64,000 nucleotides of DNA, from positions 62,001 to 126,000 of the forward strand of contig NZ_PYAV01000002.1 of assembly GCF_003014715.1 (NCBI RefSeq), written 5' to 3'. A model generated the notes under the pieces. That model was not told where the DNA came from and did no database searches. It saw only the letters and a program-made list of their open reading frames with translations. A program made the translations under genes and the position numbers. Source of the DNA: Salsuginibacillus halophilus. Lineage in GTDB: Bacteria > Bacillota > Bacilli > Bacillales > Marinococcaceae. The first letter of the stretch is position 1; each line of letters starts with the position of its first letter. Positions 34,901 through 43,909 of the stretch are shown here, piece by piece.

Positions 34901-35378
34901 GAAATCCGTGCTGATCTGCAAACGTTTTAACTTCATCGAGGCCGCTCACCGGTCCATCTGTACCTGGAATGACAGGAAGGCCGGCCTTTACCGCCTGCTC
35001 ACGTGCTTGAATTTTGTCGCCAAACATTTCTAAATGTGTACTATTTGGCCCAATGAAAATTAAACCTTCTTCTTCACAACGGCGGGCAAAATGTATGTTT
35101 TCTGATAAAAAACCATAGCCTGGATGAATTGCATCCACCCCGACACTTTTGGCAACTTCTATAATGTTTTCAATGTCTAAATACGCATCGATCGGGCTTT
35201 TATCTTCTCCAATCAAGTATGCTTCGTCCGCTTTATAACGGTGGTAGGCTCCAGTATCTTCTTTAGAATATACAGCTACCGTCCGTAAATGAAGTTCCGT
35301 ACATGCACGAAATACGCGGATTGCAATTTCTCCACGGTTTGCTACAAGCACTTTCTGAATGTTGTCTAACCCGTTCAT
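31932..35378 (-). CDS. pyc: pyruvate carboxylase
   Basis: Biotin enzyme that makes oxaloacetate from pyruvate and bicarbonate. 1148 residues from the ATG at 35378, with GGGAGG upstream. The biotin carboxylase domain fills about 1-450 (ANRGEIAIRVFRA; GGGGRGMR; EVNPRVQVEHTITE). The carboxyltransferase domain runs from about 530 to 830 (TTFRDAHQSLLATR; HMHDTSGNG), followed by the PYC-specific region. The C-terminal carrier domain has biotinyl-lysine K1114 in EAMKMET. Biotin comes through BirA, whose operator lies at bioB. In related bacteria c-di-AMP signalling controls this enzyme, through CbpB in B. subtilis. Confidence 0.97.
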   Translation of the reverse strand: MNGLDNIQKVLVANRGEIAIRVFRACTELHLRTVAVYSKEDTGAYHRYKADEAYLIGEDKSPIDAYLDIENIIEVAKSVGVDAIHPGYGFLSENIHFARRCEEEGLIFIGPNSTHLEMFGDKIQAREQAVKAGLPVIPGTDGPVSGLDEVKTFADQHGFPLMIKASLGGGGRGMRIVRSSEDLAEAYDRARSEARSAFGSDEVYVEKFVENPKHIEVQVLGDKFGNLVHLYERDCSVQRRHQKVVEVAPSLSLDEDVREKINQAAVQLAENIEYINAGTVEFLVDKSGEFFFIEVNPRVQVEHTITEMVTGVDIVQTQLMIADGKNLHGPELSIPKQEEIRTHGYAIQSRVTTEDPANDFMPDTGKIMAYRSGGGFGVRLDAGNGFQGAVISPHYDSLLVKVSTWSLTFEGAAAKMLRNLREFRIRGLKTNIAFLENVVQHPNFLSGDYNTSFIDHTPELFVFPKRKDRGTKMLSFIGETIVNGYPGLEQERKPIFEVPPVPKVKYSEPIPEGTKQILEQRGPEGLAEWTKSQKEVLLTDTTFRDAHQSLLATRMRSHDLKTIAEPTARLVPNIFSSEMWGGATFDVAMRFLHEDPWERLISLRKKMPNTLLQMLLRASNAVGYKNYPDNLIEEFVEKSANAGIDVFRIFDSLNWLEGMKHAIHQVRNTGKVAEAAICYTGDILDPNRTKYDLNYYKEMARALEQEGAHFLGIKDMAGLLKPQAAYELIGELKETVDLPIHLHMHDTSGNGIFSYAKAVEAGVDVVDVAVSSMAGMTSQPSANSLYYALSTHERQPDINVEALKELGEYWEGVRDYYQGFESGMNAPHPEVYEHEMPGGQYSNLQQQAKAVGLGDRWGEVKRMYRRVNDMFGDIVKVTPSSKVVGDMALYMVQNDLTEEDVYNRGEQLDFPDSVVELFQGYLGQPHEGFPKDLQRIILKGREALEDRPSEYMEAVDFDQLNEDLYHKLGRQVTAHDVISYALYPKVYMDYQKFQQQFGDVSVLDTPTFFYGLRLGEEIEVEIEQGKTLIVKLVSISKPQENGNRIVYFELNGQPREVMIKDQNAVVDSSVRPKADESNEKHIGASMPGTVVQTITSAGVQVEKGDHLMITEAMKMETTVQAPFAGTIKEVYAKDGEPIESGDLLIEFE

Positions 35379-35573
35379 CAAATTCCTCCCTGCGTATGGT
35401 CTCTCTAATTGCCACTAAACGCACACATTTTCTATATGTTATGTATGCGTTTGTGATGACTGACAATTCAGAATAAAATCATTATAACACTTTTACGTAA
35501 AAGTGCAAAAGCTATGGTCTTACCAGTTAAGTTGTTTTACATTTAATTAAACTTTTTTACGCTTATGAAGAGA

Positions 35574-35616
35574 AAAGGGCCGAGCAGATTCACACAATTG
35601 AATCCCTCGGCCCTTT
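35574..35616 (-). terminator. intrinsic terminator of ylaN
   Basis: AAAGGGCCGAG pairs with CTCGGCCCTTT around a loop of about 21 bases; the hairpin begins at the ylaN stop codon. The left side is followed on the minus strand by TTCTCTTC. Confidence 0.65.
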
Positions 35617-35896
35617 ATTTGCTTACACTTGCTTCGTGCAGCTCGGCAAGCTTTCGTTCCAGCTCAGCCATAATATTTTTACCGGTTGTTTCATCGATCA
35701 GATTCATCCGGATCGCAAAGTCAATTTCACGGGACAGCCCGAACATCTGGGTATCGAGCACTTCTTCGTACAACGGGCATTGCGGCATTGTTAAGTTTTC
35801 CATTTGAACTTCGATAAGCTGGCGGATTTTTTCTGCATCAGCTTTCAACTCATCGTAGGCTTGATCCCGATGAACGAGGGCGGCATCAATACTCAC
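35615..35896 (-). CDS. ylaN: YlaN, UPF0358 family iron-responsive protein
   Basis: 93 residues, all alpha-helical in character ([58 protein letters not shown]). The segment [14 protein letters not shown] is the family hallmark. In B. subtilis and Staphylococcus YlaN is conditionally essential and has been shown to interact with Fur and bind iron; I rely on that knowledge. It is monocistronic here, between pyc and the divergent YlaL-like gene. Confidence 0.9.
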   Translation of the reverse strand: MSIDAALVHRDQAYDELKADAEKIRQLIEVQMENLTMPQCPLYEEVLDTQMFGLSREIDFAIRMNLIDETTGKNIMAELERKLAELHEASVSK

Positions 35897-36099
35897 GAGG
35901 ACCCCTCCTCTTCCTATATCTCTCCTTTATCATCATAGCGCTTTAAAGCAAAAATTGCAACCATTGAAACACAGCTAATCCAAACTGTTGACAAAGTACA
36001 AAATGTAAAATTCGTTTTAACTGCTGATTTTTTCAAGACGGTGCAGAGACGTTATGATATGATGAGCATGCACAAGCTTTATACAGGAGGCATTTGCAA

Positions 36100-36597
36100 A
36101 TGGATTTTATTCTTCGGATTCAGGGAAATGTGAATTACCCGATTACGATTGACCCGACCGTCTGGATTTTTGATGATCGTAAAGTTGATTTAACAACTTT
36201 TTTTGATGAAGCAAATGAACTAAGTGCTGACAAACGGGAAGAAAAAGCATTTTTAGAAGAATGGGAACGTGCCCGTAATGAAGGTGCGCGTGTACCTGAG
36301 CGTACACAAACGAATGAAGTGCGCACTAAAAAAGAAGCTTTACTGCAGGGAACATTCGGTATGGCACTAAAACCTTTTCTTGAAAACGCTGAGCCGACCG
36401 TTGAAAGCGGCAGTTTTATTATTGAGACACTAGACGGCGAAATAACAGTTCCACTTCCGGAGGCTTATGAGTTAATTTTAGGCTTTTCACAAGACGGAAA
36501 ACCTTTGCGTGACAGCGGGCCCGTTCACGTTTATTATCGCGATGGTTCAAACCGCCACGAACCGATCACCCATGTTCAAGGCTTTCGCATCGAATAA
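36100..36597 (+). CDS. YlaL-like protein of unknown function
   Basis: 165 residues from the ATG at 36100, with AGGAGG nine bases upstream; a TTG six bases earlier is too close to that site. The N-terminus FILRIQGNVNYPITIDPTVWIFDDRK, a charged middle (about 40-90), and a beta-rich end (GSFIIETLDGEITVPLPEAYELI, GPVHVYYRDG) are seen. The position in the yla cluster and the length suggest YlaL, sometimes labelled peptidyl-prolyl isomerase without proof. No catalytic motif is visible. A terminator follows at 36613-36657. Confidence 0.6.
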   Translation: MDFILRIQGNVNYPITIDPTVWIFDDRKVDLTTFFDEANELSADKREEKAFLEEWERARNEGARVPERTQTNEVRTKKEALLQGTFGMALKPFLENAEPTVESGSFIIETLDGEITVPLPEAYELILGFSQDGKPLRDSGPVHVYYRDGSNRHEPITHVQGFRIE

Positions 36598-36612
36598 CAA
36601 GTTTGCCATGCG

Positions 36613-36657
36613 AATCTCCACCCAGGCTGTATCTCTATTACAACCCAGGTGGAGATT
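36613..36657. terminator. terminator between converging YlaL-like and phoH genes
   Basis: AATCTCCACC pairs with GGTGGAGATT around a 25-base loop, then TGTTT. The inner CCAGG/CCCAGG part may extend the stem. Confidence 0.6.
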
Positions 36658-36698
36658 TGTTTCACCCGGAAAAAAACGCCGGATGTGCCTTCAAGCAT

Positions 36699-38012
36699 TT
36701 ATAAAAGATCAGCTGCAATTTGGGCCAGTTCAGAGCGTTCACCTTTTTCAAGCGTTATATGGCCACTTATCGCTTCATCTTTAAATACATCCACAACAAA
36801 TGATAATCCATTTGTCCGCTCATCTAAATACGGATGATCAATCTGAGTTGGGTCCCCCATTAAAATGATCTTACTTTTTTCACCTGTCCTCGTGAGGATT
36901 GTTTTAACTTCATGTCTTGTTAAGTTTTGAGCCTCATCAATAATGATAAATTGTTCCGGAAGACTTCTGCCACGCATATAAGTTAATGCTTCAACCTGGA
37001 TGCTGCCCATGCCACTTAAAATTTGTTCAAGCTCTTCAGGACGATTCGTATTAAATAAAAATTCAAGATTGTCGTACAACGGCTGCATCCACGGCCGCAG
37101 CTTGTCATCTTTTTCACCTGGCAAATAGCCTAAATCTTTCCCTACAGGAACCATTGGTCTTGCAACAAATAACTTTTGAAAAACCCCATGATCCTCCACT
37201 TGACTTAAGCCTGCAGCTAAAGAAAGGAGCGTCTTACCTGTCCCTGCTTTCCCAACGATTGTAACAAGCTTAACCTTATCATCAAGTAATAAATCAAGTG
37301 CCATCTGCTGCTGAACATTACGTGAACGAATTCCCCAGAGAACGTCTTTTTGATAGCGGAGTGGGACGAACTGACGCGAAACAGCATCGTAAACGGCAAC
37401 TGCTGATGCGGATGAACCCTGCACATCTTTGCAAACGACGTATTCATTTGGGTGAATTTCTGCTGCTTCTATCGTCTCAACTGGCATTTTGTTTGTTTGA
37501 TAAAACTGAGCGATAACCGCCGGGTCCGTATAAATAACACGGTACCCTTTATACATTTCTTCGTTTGGCAAAACTCGGTCATGCATATAATCCTCAACAT
37601 TTAAGCCGAGAACATCACCTTTAATGCGCACTAACGCATCTTTAGAAACAAGAATTACACTTTGGTCGTTTTCCTGCTTCAAGTTTAATGCGACAGCCAA
37701 AAGCCGGTTATCATTCGTCATTTCCGGAAACTTTTCATGAACGAGAGCCACTGATCGGTGATTTAACTCGATCCGAAGGGTTCCGCCTGTATCTAGTGCA
37801 ACACCGTTATGAAGCGTACCTTTTTTTCGAAGTTGATCTAAAAAACGTGAAACCATCCGGGCATTGCGGCCAAGCTCATCCATGTTCTTCTTTTTCGTAT
37901 CAATTTCTTCTAACACCACAGCCGGCAGCACAACAGCATGTTCATGAAACGAGAACATCGCCGAGGGGTCATGCAGTAAAACATTTGTATCGAGCACATA
38001 AGTTTTTATCAT
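36699..38012 (-). CDS. ylaK: PhoH family PIN-ATPase (YlaK)
   Basis: 437 residues; the ATG follows GGGAGG. The N-terminal PIN nuclease domain (about 1-140) shows YVLDTNVLLHDPSAMF and later acidic residues (NDNRLLAVA). The C-terminal PhoH ATPase has Walker A GKAGTGKTLLSLAAG (about 254-268), Walker B FIIIDEAQNL, and ILMGDPTQID. PIN-PhoH fusions act as ATP-dependent RNA helicase-nucleases in the mycobacterial homologue. It is monocistronic in the yla region. Its exact RNA target is unknown. Confidence 0.92.
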   Translation of the reverse strand: MIKTYVLDTNVLLHDPSAMFSFHEHAVVLPAVVLEEIDTKKKNMDELGRNARMVSRFLDQLRKKGTLHNGVALDTGGTLRIELNHRSVALVHEKFPEMTNDNRLLAVALNLKQENDQSVILVSKDALVRIKGDVLGLNVEDYMHDRVLPNEEMYKGYRVIYTDPAVIAQFYQTNKMPVETIEAAEIHPNEYVVCKDVQGSSASAVAVYDAVSRQFVPLRYQKDVLWGIRSRNVQQQMALDLLLDDKVKLVTIVGKAGTGKTLLSLAAGLSQVEDHGVFQKLFVARPMVPVGKDLGYLPGEKDDKLRPWMQPLYDNLEFLFNTNRPEELEQILSGMGSIQVEALTYMRGRSLPEQFIIIDEAQNLTRHEVKTILTRTGEKSKIILMGDPTQIDHPYLDERTNGLSFVVDVFKDEAISGHITLEKGERSELAQIAADLL

Positions 38013-38123
38013 CCAGCGCCTCCCATCTAAACGAAAACAACATGCATCCTCTTGCTATTGTTATATGCGAACGAGCCGTAAAACTTGCATGCATCAGCAA
38101 TATGAAAAAAACCAGAGCTCGTT

Positions 38124-38591
38124 TCAGCTCTGGTCATTAACGGTTTGCAGCGCGGTCATCACTTGCCGATCAAGTTTGGCTGCAGCTTCTTCATCATACG
38201 TTTTTTCATACGCTACACTTTTGGTTACTCTTGCTCCATAAAACATAATGTCTTTCACTTCATTTACTGTAAGCTCGATTAAAGCAAGCTTTAACGGCGG
38301 CCCTTCAATGACATCAACTTTCACTTCTGCTTGACCGAACACAGCATAGGAGCTTCCGCTGCCGATAATATTTAAGGTGGCTTCAGGTTTTTGTTTAATA
38401 TTTTCAACACTGCGCGAGCGGCGATCTACAGCGAACCGAATGGTTTTTTCATCAGGGGCATAAACCCAGGAGATGGAGTTCATATCCGGTGAACCCGTTT
38501 CATGATGCACTGTTGCCAGTGTTACAAATTGTTCGTTTTTCAGCATCTTTAACAAGTCATCTTTCAACTTTGTGTCTACACGATTTACCAA
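38124..38591 (-). CDS. pyridoxamine 5'-phosphate oxidase family protein
   Basis: 155 residues from a TTG start six bases after GGGAGGG. The split-barrel flavin-binding fold is suggested by QFVTLATVHHETGSPDMNSISWVYAPDEKTIRFAVDRRSR and NIKQKPEATLNIIGSGSSYAVFGQAEV. Members bind FMN, F420 or heme; the true PNPOx active-site pattern is not complete. The function is therefore open: a general flavoprotein of the PPOX superfamily. It lies upstream of ylaK in the same direction with about 110 bases between. Confidence 0.75.
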   Translation of the reverse strand: MVNRVDTKLKDDLLKMLKNEQFVTLATVHHETGSPDMNSISWVYAPDEKTIRFAVDRRSRSVENIKQKPEATLNIIGSGSSYAVFGQAEVKVDVIEGPPLKLALIELTVNEVKDIMFYGARVTKSVAYEKTYDEEAAAKLDRQVMTALQTVNDQS

Positions 38592-38747
38592 GTAAAACCC
38601 TCCCGACCTTCAACTTCAGCTGCTCATATACAGCTTCACTTGTATTATACCTTGCTTGCAGCTTTACTAAAACCATTCTTTACAGACATTAATGAAGTGT
38701 TATACTACATAAGAAACAATATTTAAGCAAATAAGGTAGTGAATATT

Positions 38748-38948
38748 GTGAAAGTAAAGTGCAGCCTTTGTGATAAAGTTGAAACATTGGACAATCAAGA
38801 CCCTACAGCAAAAAAACTGCGCAACCGCCCGATTCACACTTATATGTGCTCAGATTGTCATGAAAGAATTAAACTTCGAACTGAAGAACGGCATGCGACA
38901 GGAAACTTTTCGCTGTATCGAGGACGTGCGGAAAACGATGATTGGTAG
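38748..38948 (+). CDS. ylaI: YlaI, small zinc-ribbon protein
   Basis: 66 residues from the GTG at 38748, with AAGGTAG eight bases upstream; this start gives the usual MKVKCSLCDK N-terminus. Two C-x2-C pairs (KCSLCDK and MCSDCHE) would hold one zinc ion. RNRPIHTYMC is conserved in the DUF2197 family. The function is unknown. A strong terminator follows at once and ylaH converges on it. Confidence 0.85.
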   Translation: MKVKCSLCDKVETLDNQDPTAKKLRNRPIHTYMCSDCHERIKLRTEERHATGNFSLYRGRAENDDW

Positions 38949-38959
38949 TTAAAGAAAAA

Positions 38960-38995
38960 GAAGGCTTTGAACTTTTGTTCAAAGCCTTCTTTTTT
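38960..38995. terminator. bidirectional terminator between ylaI and ylaH
   Basis: GAAGGCTTTGAAC pairs perfectly with GTTCAAAGCCTTC around four bases, then TTTTTT. Confidence 0.9.
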
Positions 38996-39329
38996 ATGAT
39001 TCATAAGCACTTTCCTGTACTTGCTCTTTTTTATGAGATTTTAAACGTAAACGGTAAATCCCTAAAACAAGCGCAGAAGCAATTAAAGCCTCAACAATCG
39101 GCATGCCGATCGCAAATAATGTTAACGGGAAAGTTCCAAACAAAAGCGCAGCATACACAATGACATTTTTGAGCAGTGGCAGCTTCCTTGCAAAACCTAA
39201 ATTAAATACAACAATTGACATAACAGTAACAGCAAGGTATAAAAGCCAAAACCCAAGCACCATGTTCTCATGAATCCCTACAAGGCCGGCGACCCAGGAT
39301 AAATCGCCTTGAGTTACTTCTTGTTCCAT
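38994..39329 (-). CDS. ylaH: YlaH-like membrane protein
   Basis: 111 residues with three transmembrane helices at about 24-43, 51-68 and 76-92, and a basic C-terminal tail (RLRLKSHKKEQ). The first helix follows a short loop GIHENMVLGFWLLYL. The pattern matches the YlaH-like family of unknown function. It follows typA by 28 bases in the same direction and is likely co-transcribed with it. Confidence 0.8.
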   Translation of the reverse strand: MEQEVTQGDLSWVAGLVGIHENMVLGFWLLYLAVTVMSIVVFNLGFARKLPLLKNVIVYAALLFGTFPLTLFAIGMPIVEALIASALVLGIYRLRLKSHKKEQVQESAYES

Positions 39330-39357
39330 ACGTTCACCCTCTTAAAACGATATGCAG

Positions 39358-41184
39358 TTAAGACTTTTTCTTACGTTTTTCTTCACGTTCACGCATCGAT
39401 GTTGTTAAAATTTTCTTCCGAAGGCGGACGTTTTCAGGTGTGATTTCACAATACTCATCGTCATTAATATACTCTAATGCCTCTTCTAATGTCAAAAGAC
39501 GCGGCTGCTTCATCGATTGGGTTTGTTCCTTGTTTGCCGAACGGATATTTGTGACATGCTTTTCTTTCGTAATGTTTACAGACAGATCATTTTCACGAGT
39601 ATGCTCACCGACAACCATACCTTCATATACTTCAGTATTTGGTTCAACAAACATCGTACCGCGATCTTCAAGCTGCATCATGCTGTACCAAGTCGCTTTG
39701 CCGGTTTCCATAGATACAAGTACACCTTGACGCCGACCGCCGACTTGCTCTTTGATGACCGGCTGAAAGCTGTCAAAAGCATGGTTCATAATTCCAAAAC
39801 CTTTTGTCTGCGCCATAAACTCAGTCGTATACCCAATCAAGCCGCGGGATGGTACGAGAAACTCTATCCGGACTTCACCGTTACCGTGGTTAACCATATC
39901 AACCATTTCACCCTTACGTGCACCAAGGCTTTCCATTACACCACCTGTATAGTCTTCAGGAACATCAACTTGCGCACGCTCCATTGGCTCTGAAAGCACA
40001 CCGTCAACTTCTTTAATAATTACTTCTGGTTTTGAGACTTGTAGTTCATAACCTTCACGGCGCATATTTTCAATTAAAATTGATAAGTGAAGCTCCCCAC
40101 GACCGGAGACGGTCCAAGCATCTGGTGAATCAGTCTGTTCCACTCGTAAACTAACATCTGTTTCGAGTTGTGTGAGCAAGCGCTCTTCGATTTTCCGACT
40201 CGTTACATGCGCACCTTCGCGGCCGGCAAATGGGCTGTTGTTAACGAGGAAGGTCATCTGCAAGGTCGGCTCGTCAATACGGATCGCCGGCAAAGGTTCA
40301 GGGTTGTCTTCAGGACAAACGGTCTCACCGACGTTCACATCCTCCAAACCTGCAAGCGCAATAACGTCACCGGCAGCAGCTTGGGAAATCTCCTGCTTCT
40401 GTAAGCCAAGGTAACCATACATTTTGGAAATACGGCATTTTTTCACGCCGCCATCGCGCTTAACGAGAGCAACCCGCTGCCCATTCTCAATAATGCCGCG
40501 GGAAACACGACCGACAGCAATTCTTCCAAGATAATCGTCATACTCAAGCATGGTCACCTGACATTGGAGCGACTCGTCACTTGTATCAAGCGGTGCCGGG
40601 ACATGGTCCATAATTTTATCAAACACAAGGGTCATATCATGGTCTTGATTTTCATGAGATGTACTTGCCGTTCCTTTAATTGCTGACGTATAAAGCACTG
40701 GAAAATCCAACTGTTCTTCATTCGCACCAAGTTCAATAAACAGATCTAGAACTTCATCTACGACTTCTTTCGGGCGCGTCATGTCACGGTCAATTTTGTT
40801 AACAACAACAACCGGCGTTAAGTTTTGTTCCAACGCTTTCTTTAAAACAAAGCGGGTTTGTGGCATGCAGCCTTCATACGCATCAACAACGAGCAGTACA
40901 CCATCGACCATTTTTAATATTCGTTCAACTTCACCACCGAAATCGGCGTGGCCCGGTGTGTCGAGGATATTGATTTTCGCATCGTTATAATGAACCGCGG
41001 TATTTTTTGCAAGAATGGTAATGCCGCGTTCTTTTTCTAAATCATTTTTATCCATGGCCCGTTCGTCCATTTGTTCATTTTGACGAAATGTACCAGACTG
41101 TTTTAACAACTCGTCCACCAAAGTCGTCTTTCCGTGGTCAACGTGGGCAATAATCGCAATGTTGCGTAAATCTTCTCGAATCAT
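39358..41184 (-). CDS. typA: translational GTPase TypA/BipA
   Basis: 608 residues. The G domain has the P-loop HVDHGKTTL at about 16-24, [16 protein letters not shown], and [11 protein letters not shown]-like domains II, III and V follow, with the BipA-specific C-terminal domain ([26 protein letters not shown]-like [17 protein letters not shown]) that contacts the A-site tRNA. It is a ribosome-associated GTPase needed for 50S assembly and growth in cold or other stress. It matches YlaG by place. It is divergent from ylaF, with ylaH after it. Confidence 0.96.
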   Translation of the reverse strand: MIREDLRNIAIIAHVDHGKTTLVDELLKQSGTFRQNEQMDERAMDKNDLEKERGITILAKNTAVHYNDAKINILDTPGHADFGGEVERILKMVDGVLLVVDAYEGCMPQTRFVLKKALEQNLTPVVVVNKIDRDMTRPKEVVDEVLDLFIELGANEEQLDFPVLYTSAIKGTASTSHENQDHDMTLVFDKIMDHVPAPLDTSDESLQCQVTMLEYDDYLGRIAVGRVSRGIIENGQRVALVKRDGGVKKCRISKMYGYLGLQKQEISQAAAGDVIALAGLEDVNVGETVCPEDNPEPLPAIRIDEPTLQMTFLVNNSPFAGREGAHVTSRKIEERLLTQLETDVSLRVEQTDSPDAWTVSGRGELHLSILIENMRREGYELQVSKPEVIIKEVDGVLSEPMERAQVDVPEDYTGGVMESLGARKGEMVDMVNHGNGEVRIEFLVPSRGLIGYTTEFMAQTKGFGIMNHAFDSFQPVIKEQVGGRRQGVLVSMETGKATWYSMMQLEDRGTMFVEPNTEVYEGMVVGEHTRENDLSVNITKEKHVTNIRSANKEQTQSMKQPRLLTLEEALEYINDDEYCEITPENVRLRKKILTTSMREREEKRKKKS

Positions 41185-41341
41185 TTTCTATTCATCTCCT
41201 TACTAGCTGCACTATCGGCAAGCTTTGCCATTGTAGCATACATCTGAACATGATTCATCCAGGTTCCTGTCTTTTCCCTTTTTGTTTTACAAAAAGCGCG
41301 TTACAATACATATATAGTTTAAACAGAAAAGGTGGCCGCTT

Positions 41342-41536
41342 ATGACAAAAGAAAAGTGGATTTTTCTTTTATTTGCCGTTTTAACAGTGCTTGCAATTGG
41401 GTCTATTGGCGTTGCTGTAGCTGAACGCAGTCTATGGATCGCAATTGCCGGTATCATTGTAATGTATGCTGCAATGAAAGGAGCGCGGGGGTACCGGGCC
41501 AAGTTGGAATCTGAAGGCCGGCATCAAACTTCTTAA
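41342..41536 (+). CDS. ylaF: YlaF-like small membrane protein
   Basis: 64 residues with two transmembrane helices at about 6-25 and 30-47 (IFLLFAVLTVLAIGSIGVAVAERSLWIAIAGIIVMY split by ERS). It matches the DUF5325/YlaF family and its usual place beside typA. The function is unknown. The ribosome site AAAGGTGG precedes the ATG and a perfect terminator follows. Confidence 0.75.
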   Translation: MTKEKWIFLLFAVLTVLAIGSIGVAVAERSLWIAIAGIIVMYAAMKGARGYRAKLESEGRHQTS

Positions 41537-41538
41537 AA

Positions 41539-41573
41539 AAATGACCGGAGGTATTAGCCTCCGGTCATTTTTT
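41539..41573. terminator. bidirectional terminator between ylaF and suhB
   Basis: AAATGACCGGAGG pairs with CCTCCGGTCATTT around six bases, flanked by A and T runs. Confidence 0.9.
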
Positions 41574-42368
41574 ATCAATTCCTGTTTCCTGCAGTTGTTT
41601 TTGCAGCCATAGGTCCAACCCTGGAACTGCAGCAGCAATCCCTTGCTCATTAAATGAAATAACTGGGCCGCCTTGAACGGTTTGATAGCTGCATCCTGTT
41701 TCTTCTAAAAGTACAAAACCAGCAGCATAATCCCAACTTGAGAGTTTCATACTTATATAACCGTCAAGCCGCCCGGCTGCAACATAAGCGAATTCTAAAG
41801 CCGCAGCTCCGTAACAGCGCGTTGAACGAACCTTCGCAGTTAAATTCCGGCAAACTTGTTGTTTATCTCCGTAAATAAGCCAGCGGCCATTCAAACCAAA
41901 AATAGCTTCTTCTGGTTTAACAGAAGACCGTTTTGGAAGCTCTTTATTATTAAGCCATGCGCCTTCTCCACGTACAGCGCTAAACCACTCCTGTTGCATA
42001 ACATCATATATAATACCTATCTTACCATGACCTTCTTCATAAATACCGACGGAAATGACAAAAAAGTGATGTTGATGTACAAAATTCGTTGTACCATCGA
42101 TCGGGTCAATATACCATACCGTTTCGCAGCCATTTTTCGGGGCTTTCTCGCCGCTTTCTTCTCCTACAATACCGTGCGCTGGAAAATATTCCGTTACCCG
42201 CCGGCGAAATAGCTCTTCAACCGCACGGTCCATTTCTGTAACTAAATCATCCACATTCCGCTTCGATTCAATCAACGCATTTTCCTGCAGAGGTTTCTCG
42301 AGTAAACGCGAGGCTTCCGCTACAAAATTACAAGCTTGTTCATATAAGTAAGCTGTGTCTTGTTCCAT
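41565..42368 (-). CDS. suhB: inositol monophosphatase family protein (YktC/SuhB)
   Basis: 267 residues. Magnesium-binding motifs are complete: GEESGEK with the Glu ligand, WYIDPIDGTTNFVH (about 87-100) and SSWDYAAGFVLLEETG (about 210-225). These define the inositol monophosphatase/FBPase superfamily. It dephosphorylates inositol-1-phosphate or related sugar phosphates in the cytoplasm; NADP phosphatase activity is possible. It corresponds to yktC by position. Its coding end overlaps the shared terminator with ylaF. Confidence 0.88.
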   Translation of the reverse strand: MEQDTAYLYEQACNFVAEASRLLEKPLQENALIESKRNVDDLVTEMDRAVEELFRRRVTEYFPAHGIVGEESGEKAPKNGCETVWYIDPIDGTTNFVHQHHFFVISVGIYEEGHGKIGIIYDVMQQEWFSAVRGEGAWLNNKELPKRSSVKPEEAIFGLNGRWLIYGDKQQVCRNLTAKVRSTRCYGAAALEFAYVAAGRLDGYISMKLSSWDYAAGFVLLEETGCSYQTVQGGPVISFNEQGIAAAVPGLDLWLQKQLQETGIDKK

Positions 42369-42446
42369 AGATCCTCCCTTAGAATTTTTAACCTACTGTA
42401 TTGAGAATAGCGGAATGCAGGAATTACTGCAAACTAAAAAACAAAA

Positions 42447-42479
42447 AAAGCGGGATACAGCTTAAAGCTGACCCGCTTT
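42447..42479 (-). terminator. intrinsic terminator of the 62-residue gene
   Basis: AAAGCGGG pairs with CCCGCTTT, with an inner CAGCTTAAAGCTG hairpin; TTTT follows on the minus strand. Confidence 0.8.
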
Positions 42480-42484
42480 CATCT

Positions 42485-42673
42485 TTAGTTTTGCAGTTGC
42501 AGCCATTCTGTGCGCAATGCCTGTAAGTTGTCTTTTGAAGTTGTGATTGCAACTGCGTCTTCTGCTTCTAACGCATCGTAAAGGGTGGCCAATTCATAAT
42601 CAATTTCAAGTCGGAGCACCGGGATCCGCAACTCTGCTTCTGTTTGTTTAAACGCCTGAATGACTTGTTCCAT
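42485..42673 (-). CDS. small helical protein of unknown function
   Basis: 62 residues from the ATG at 42673, with AAAGGGGTG eight bases upstream. It appears to be fully alpha-helical and acidic (EQVIQAFKQTEAELRIPVLRLEIDYELATLYDALEAED). There is no signal peptide, membrane segment or cysteine. The clear ribosome site and own terminator support a real gene. I do not recognise the family. It is divergent from yktB. Confidence 0.6.
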   Translation of the reverse strand: MEQVIQAFKQTEAELRIPVLRLEIDYELATLYDALEAEDAVAITTSKDNLQALRTEWLQLQN

Positions 42674-42912
42674 ATCCACCACACCCCTTTTTCAGGTAAT
42701 CATGAGTAGCACGACGGTTTTTTAAGAAAGAATATTCTGATATTTGTGACTTTATTATACCATATGAATGAGAAATTTCAAACGGAACTTATTGCTTCAC
42801 CCATAAAAATTTAGTGTTCCTATTGATTCGCGTTTGTAACGCTGTTTGCTGTACAATAGATGCGGGTAAGCCTTCAGAATAGCATCCTAAATTTCTACAT
42901 TGAGGTGAGCTT

Positions 42913-43563
42913 ATGGCAAACGAACCTGTGTTTTTGAATGAAGATTTTCGCGTATTTACAATTGATGGGCTTGATGAACGTATGGAGGCGATTCGTAATC
43001 AAATTCAGCCAAAGTTTCAAGCAATTGCTGACAACATCACACCTGCTTTAACCAATTTGACTGGCGAAGAGATGCATGCTCACATTGCTAAGCATGCCCG
43101 TCGTAAAGTTAACCCGCCAAATGATACTTGGATTGCATTTGCTGACAACAGCCGTGGTTATAAAAAACTACCCCATTTCCAAGTTGGCTTGTTTGAAGAT
43201 CACCTGTTCATTTGGTTTGCCATGATTTATGAATCTCCGGCAAAGCAAGATTTTGCTAGTAAGTTGCTGCAAGATCCAGAGTATTATATGAACCTTATTC
43301 CAGAATCTTTTGTTTGGTCAGTTGACCATACAAAACCTGAAGCTGATCTGCACGGCTCTCTTGAAAAAGGTGATTTTGTTCATAAACTTGAGCGTCTTCA
43401 GACCGTAAAAAAAGCTGAGTTGCTTTGCGGTGTGCATTTAGCTTACGACGATGACCGCTTACAAGATCCCGATAAATTACTTTCTACCATTGAAGACACT
43501 TTTGAGACTGTACTTCCGCTTTATGAGACGGCCAAAGAAGCTTACGGAGAAGCAACCTCCTAA
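42913..43563 (+). CDS. yktB: YktB, UPF0637/DUF1054 family protein
   Basis: 216 residues. VFTIDGLDERMEAIRNQIQPKF near the start, MHAHIAKHARRKVNPPNDTWIAFADNSRGYKKLPHFQVGLFEDHLFIWFAMIYESP in pieces through about 55-110, and the later HKLERLQTVKKAELLCG match YktB throughout. The structure is known in the family but the function is not. TGAGGTGAG precedes the ATG. It is monocistronic with a terminator, and yktA converges on it. Confidence 0.88.
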   Translation: MANEPVFLNEDFRVFTIDGLDERMEAIRNQIQPKFQAIADNITPALTNLTGEEMHAHIAKHARRKVNPPNDTWIAFADNSRGYKKLPHFQVGLFEDHLFIWFAMIYESPAKQDFASKLLQDPEYYMNLIPESFVWSVDHTKPEADLHGSLEKGDFVHKLERLQTVKKAELLCGVHLAYDDDRLQDPDKLLSTIEDTFETVLPLYETAKEAYGEATS

Positions 43564-43570
43564 TAGATTT

Positions 43571-43622
43571 AATGCGCTGCCGCCTTTGCAACAACATTGT
43601 GAAAGGTGCAGCGCATTTTTTA
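43571..43622. terminator. terminator between yktB and yktA
   Basis: AATGCGCTGC pairs with GCAGCGCATT, with an inner CCTTT/AAAGG pairing, then TTTTT. Confidence 0.8.
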
Positions 43623-43624
43623 TG

Positions 43625-43909
43625 TTACGTGGTCATCCGAATCGTTTCATCAGCCTCTTTTTCTTTCGCTGCCTGTACCGTTTTCCAGCAGGAAACGCCA
43701 GCTGCCTCATCATACGTTTGAAACAACGACTTTTCTTCACTTTTAGAAGGCACAACCCGCTTAAACTTTTTGTACGCCTCGGTCAGCTTTCCACTTTTTA
43801 CACCTTCTTCATAAGCTTGAGACACCATATCAAAGAAGTGCACAGCATCCACAACTTCTTCCTGACTCCAGTCTAGTGAGATCGGCATATGAATTTCTTT
43901 CTCACTCAT
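43625..43909 (-). CDS. yktA: YktA, UPF0223 family protein
   Basis: 94 residues from the ATG at 43909; the earlier in-frame GTG belongs to the ribosome site GAAAGGGTG. DWSQEEVVDAVHFFDMVSQAYEEGV and YKKFKRVVPSKSEEKSLFQTYDEAAGVSCWKTVQAAKE carry the UPF0223 signatures (VPSKSEEK). The fold is helical and the function unknown. It stands downstream of the SR1-like locus in the same direction, as in B. subtilis. Confidence 0.9.
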   Translation of the reverse strand: MSEKEIHMPISLDWSQEEVVDAVHFFDMVSQAYEEGVKSGKLTEAYKKFKRVVPSKSEEKSLFQTYDEAAGVSCWKTVQAAKEKEADETIRMTT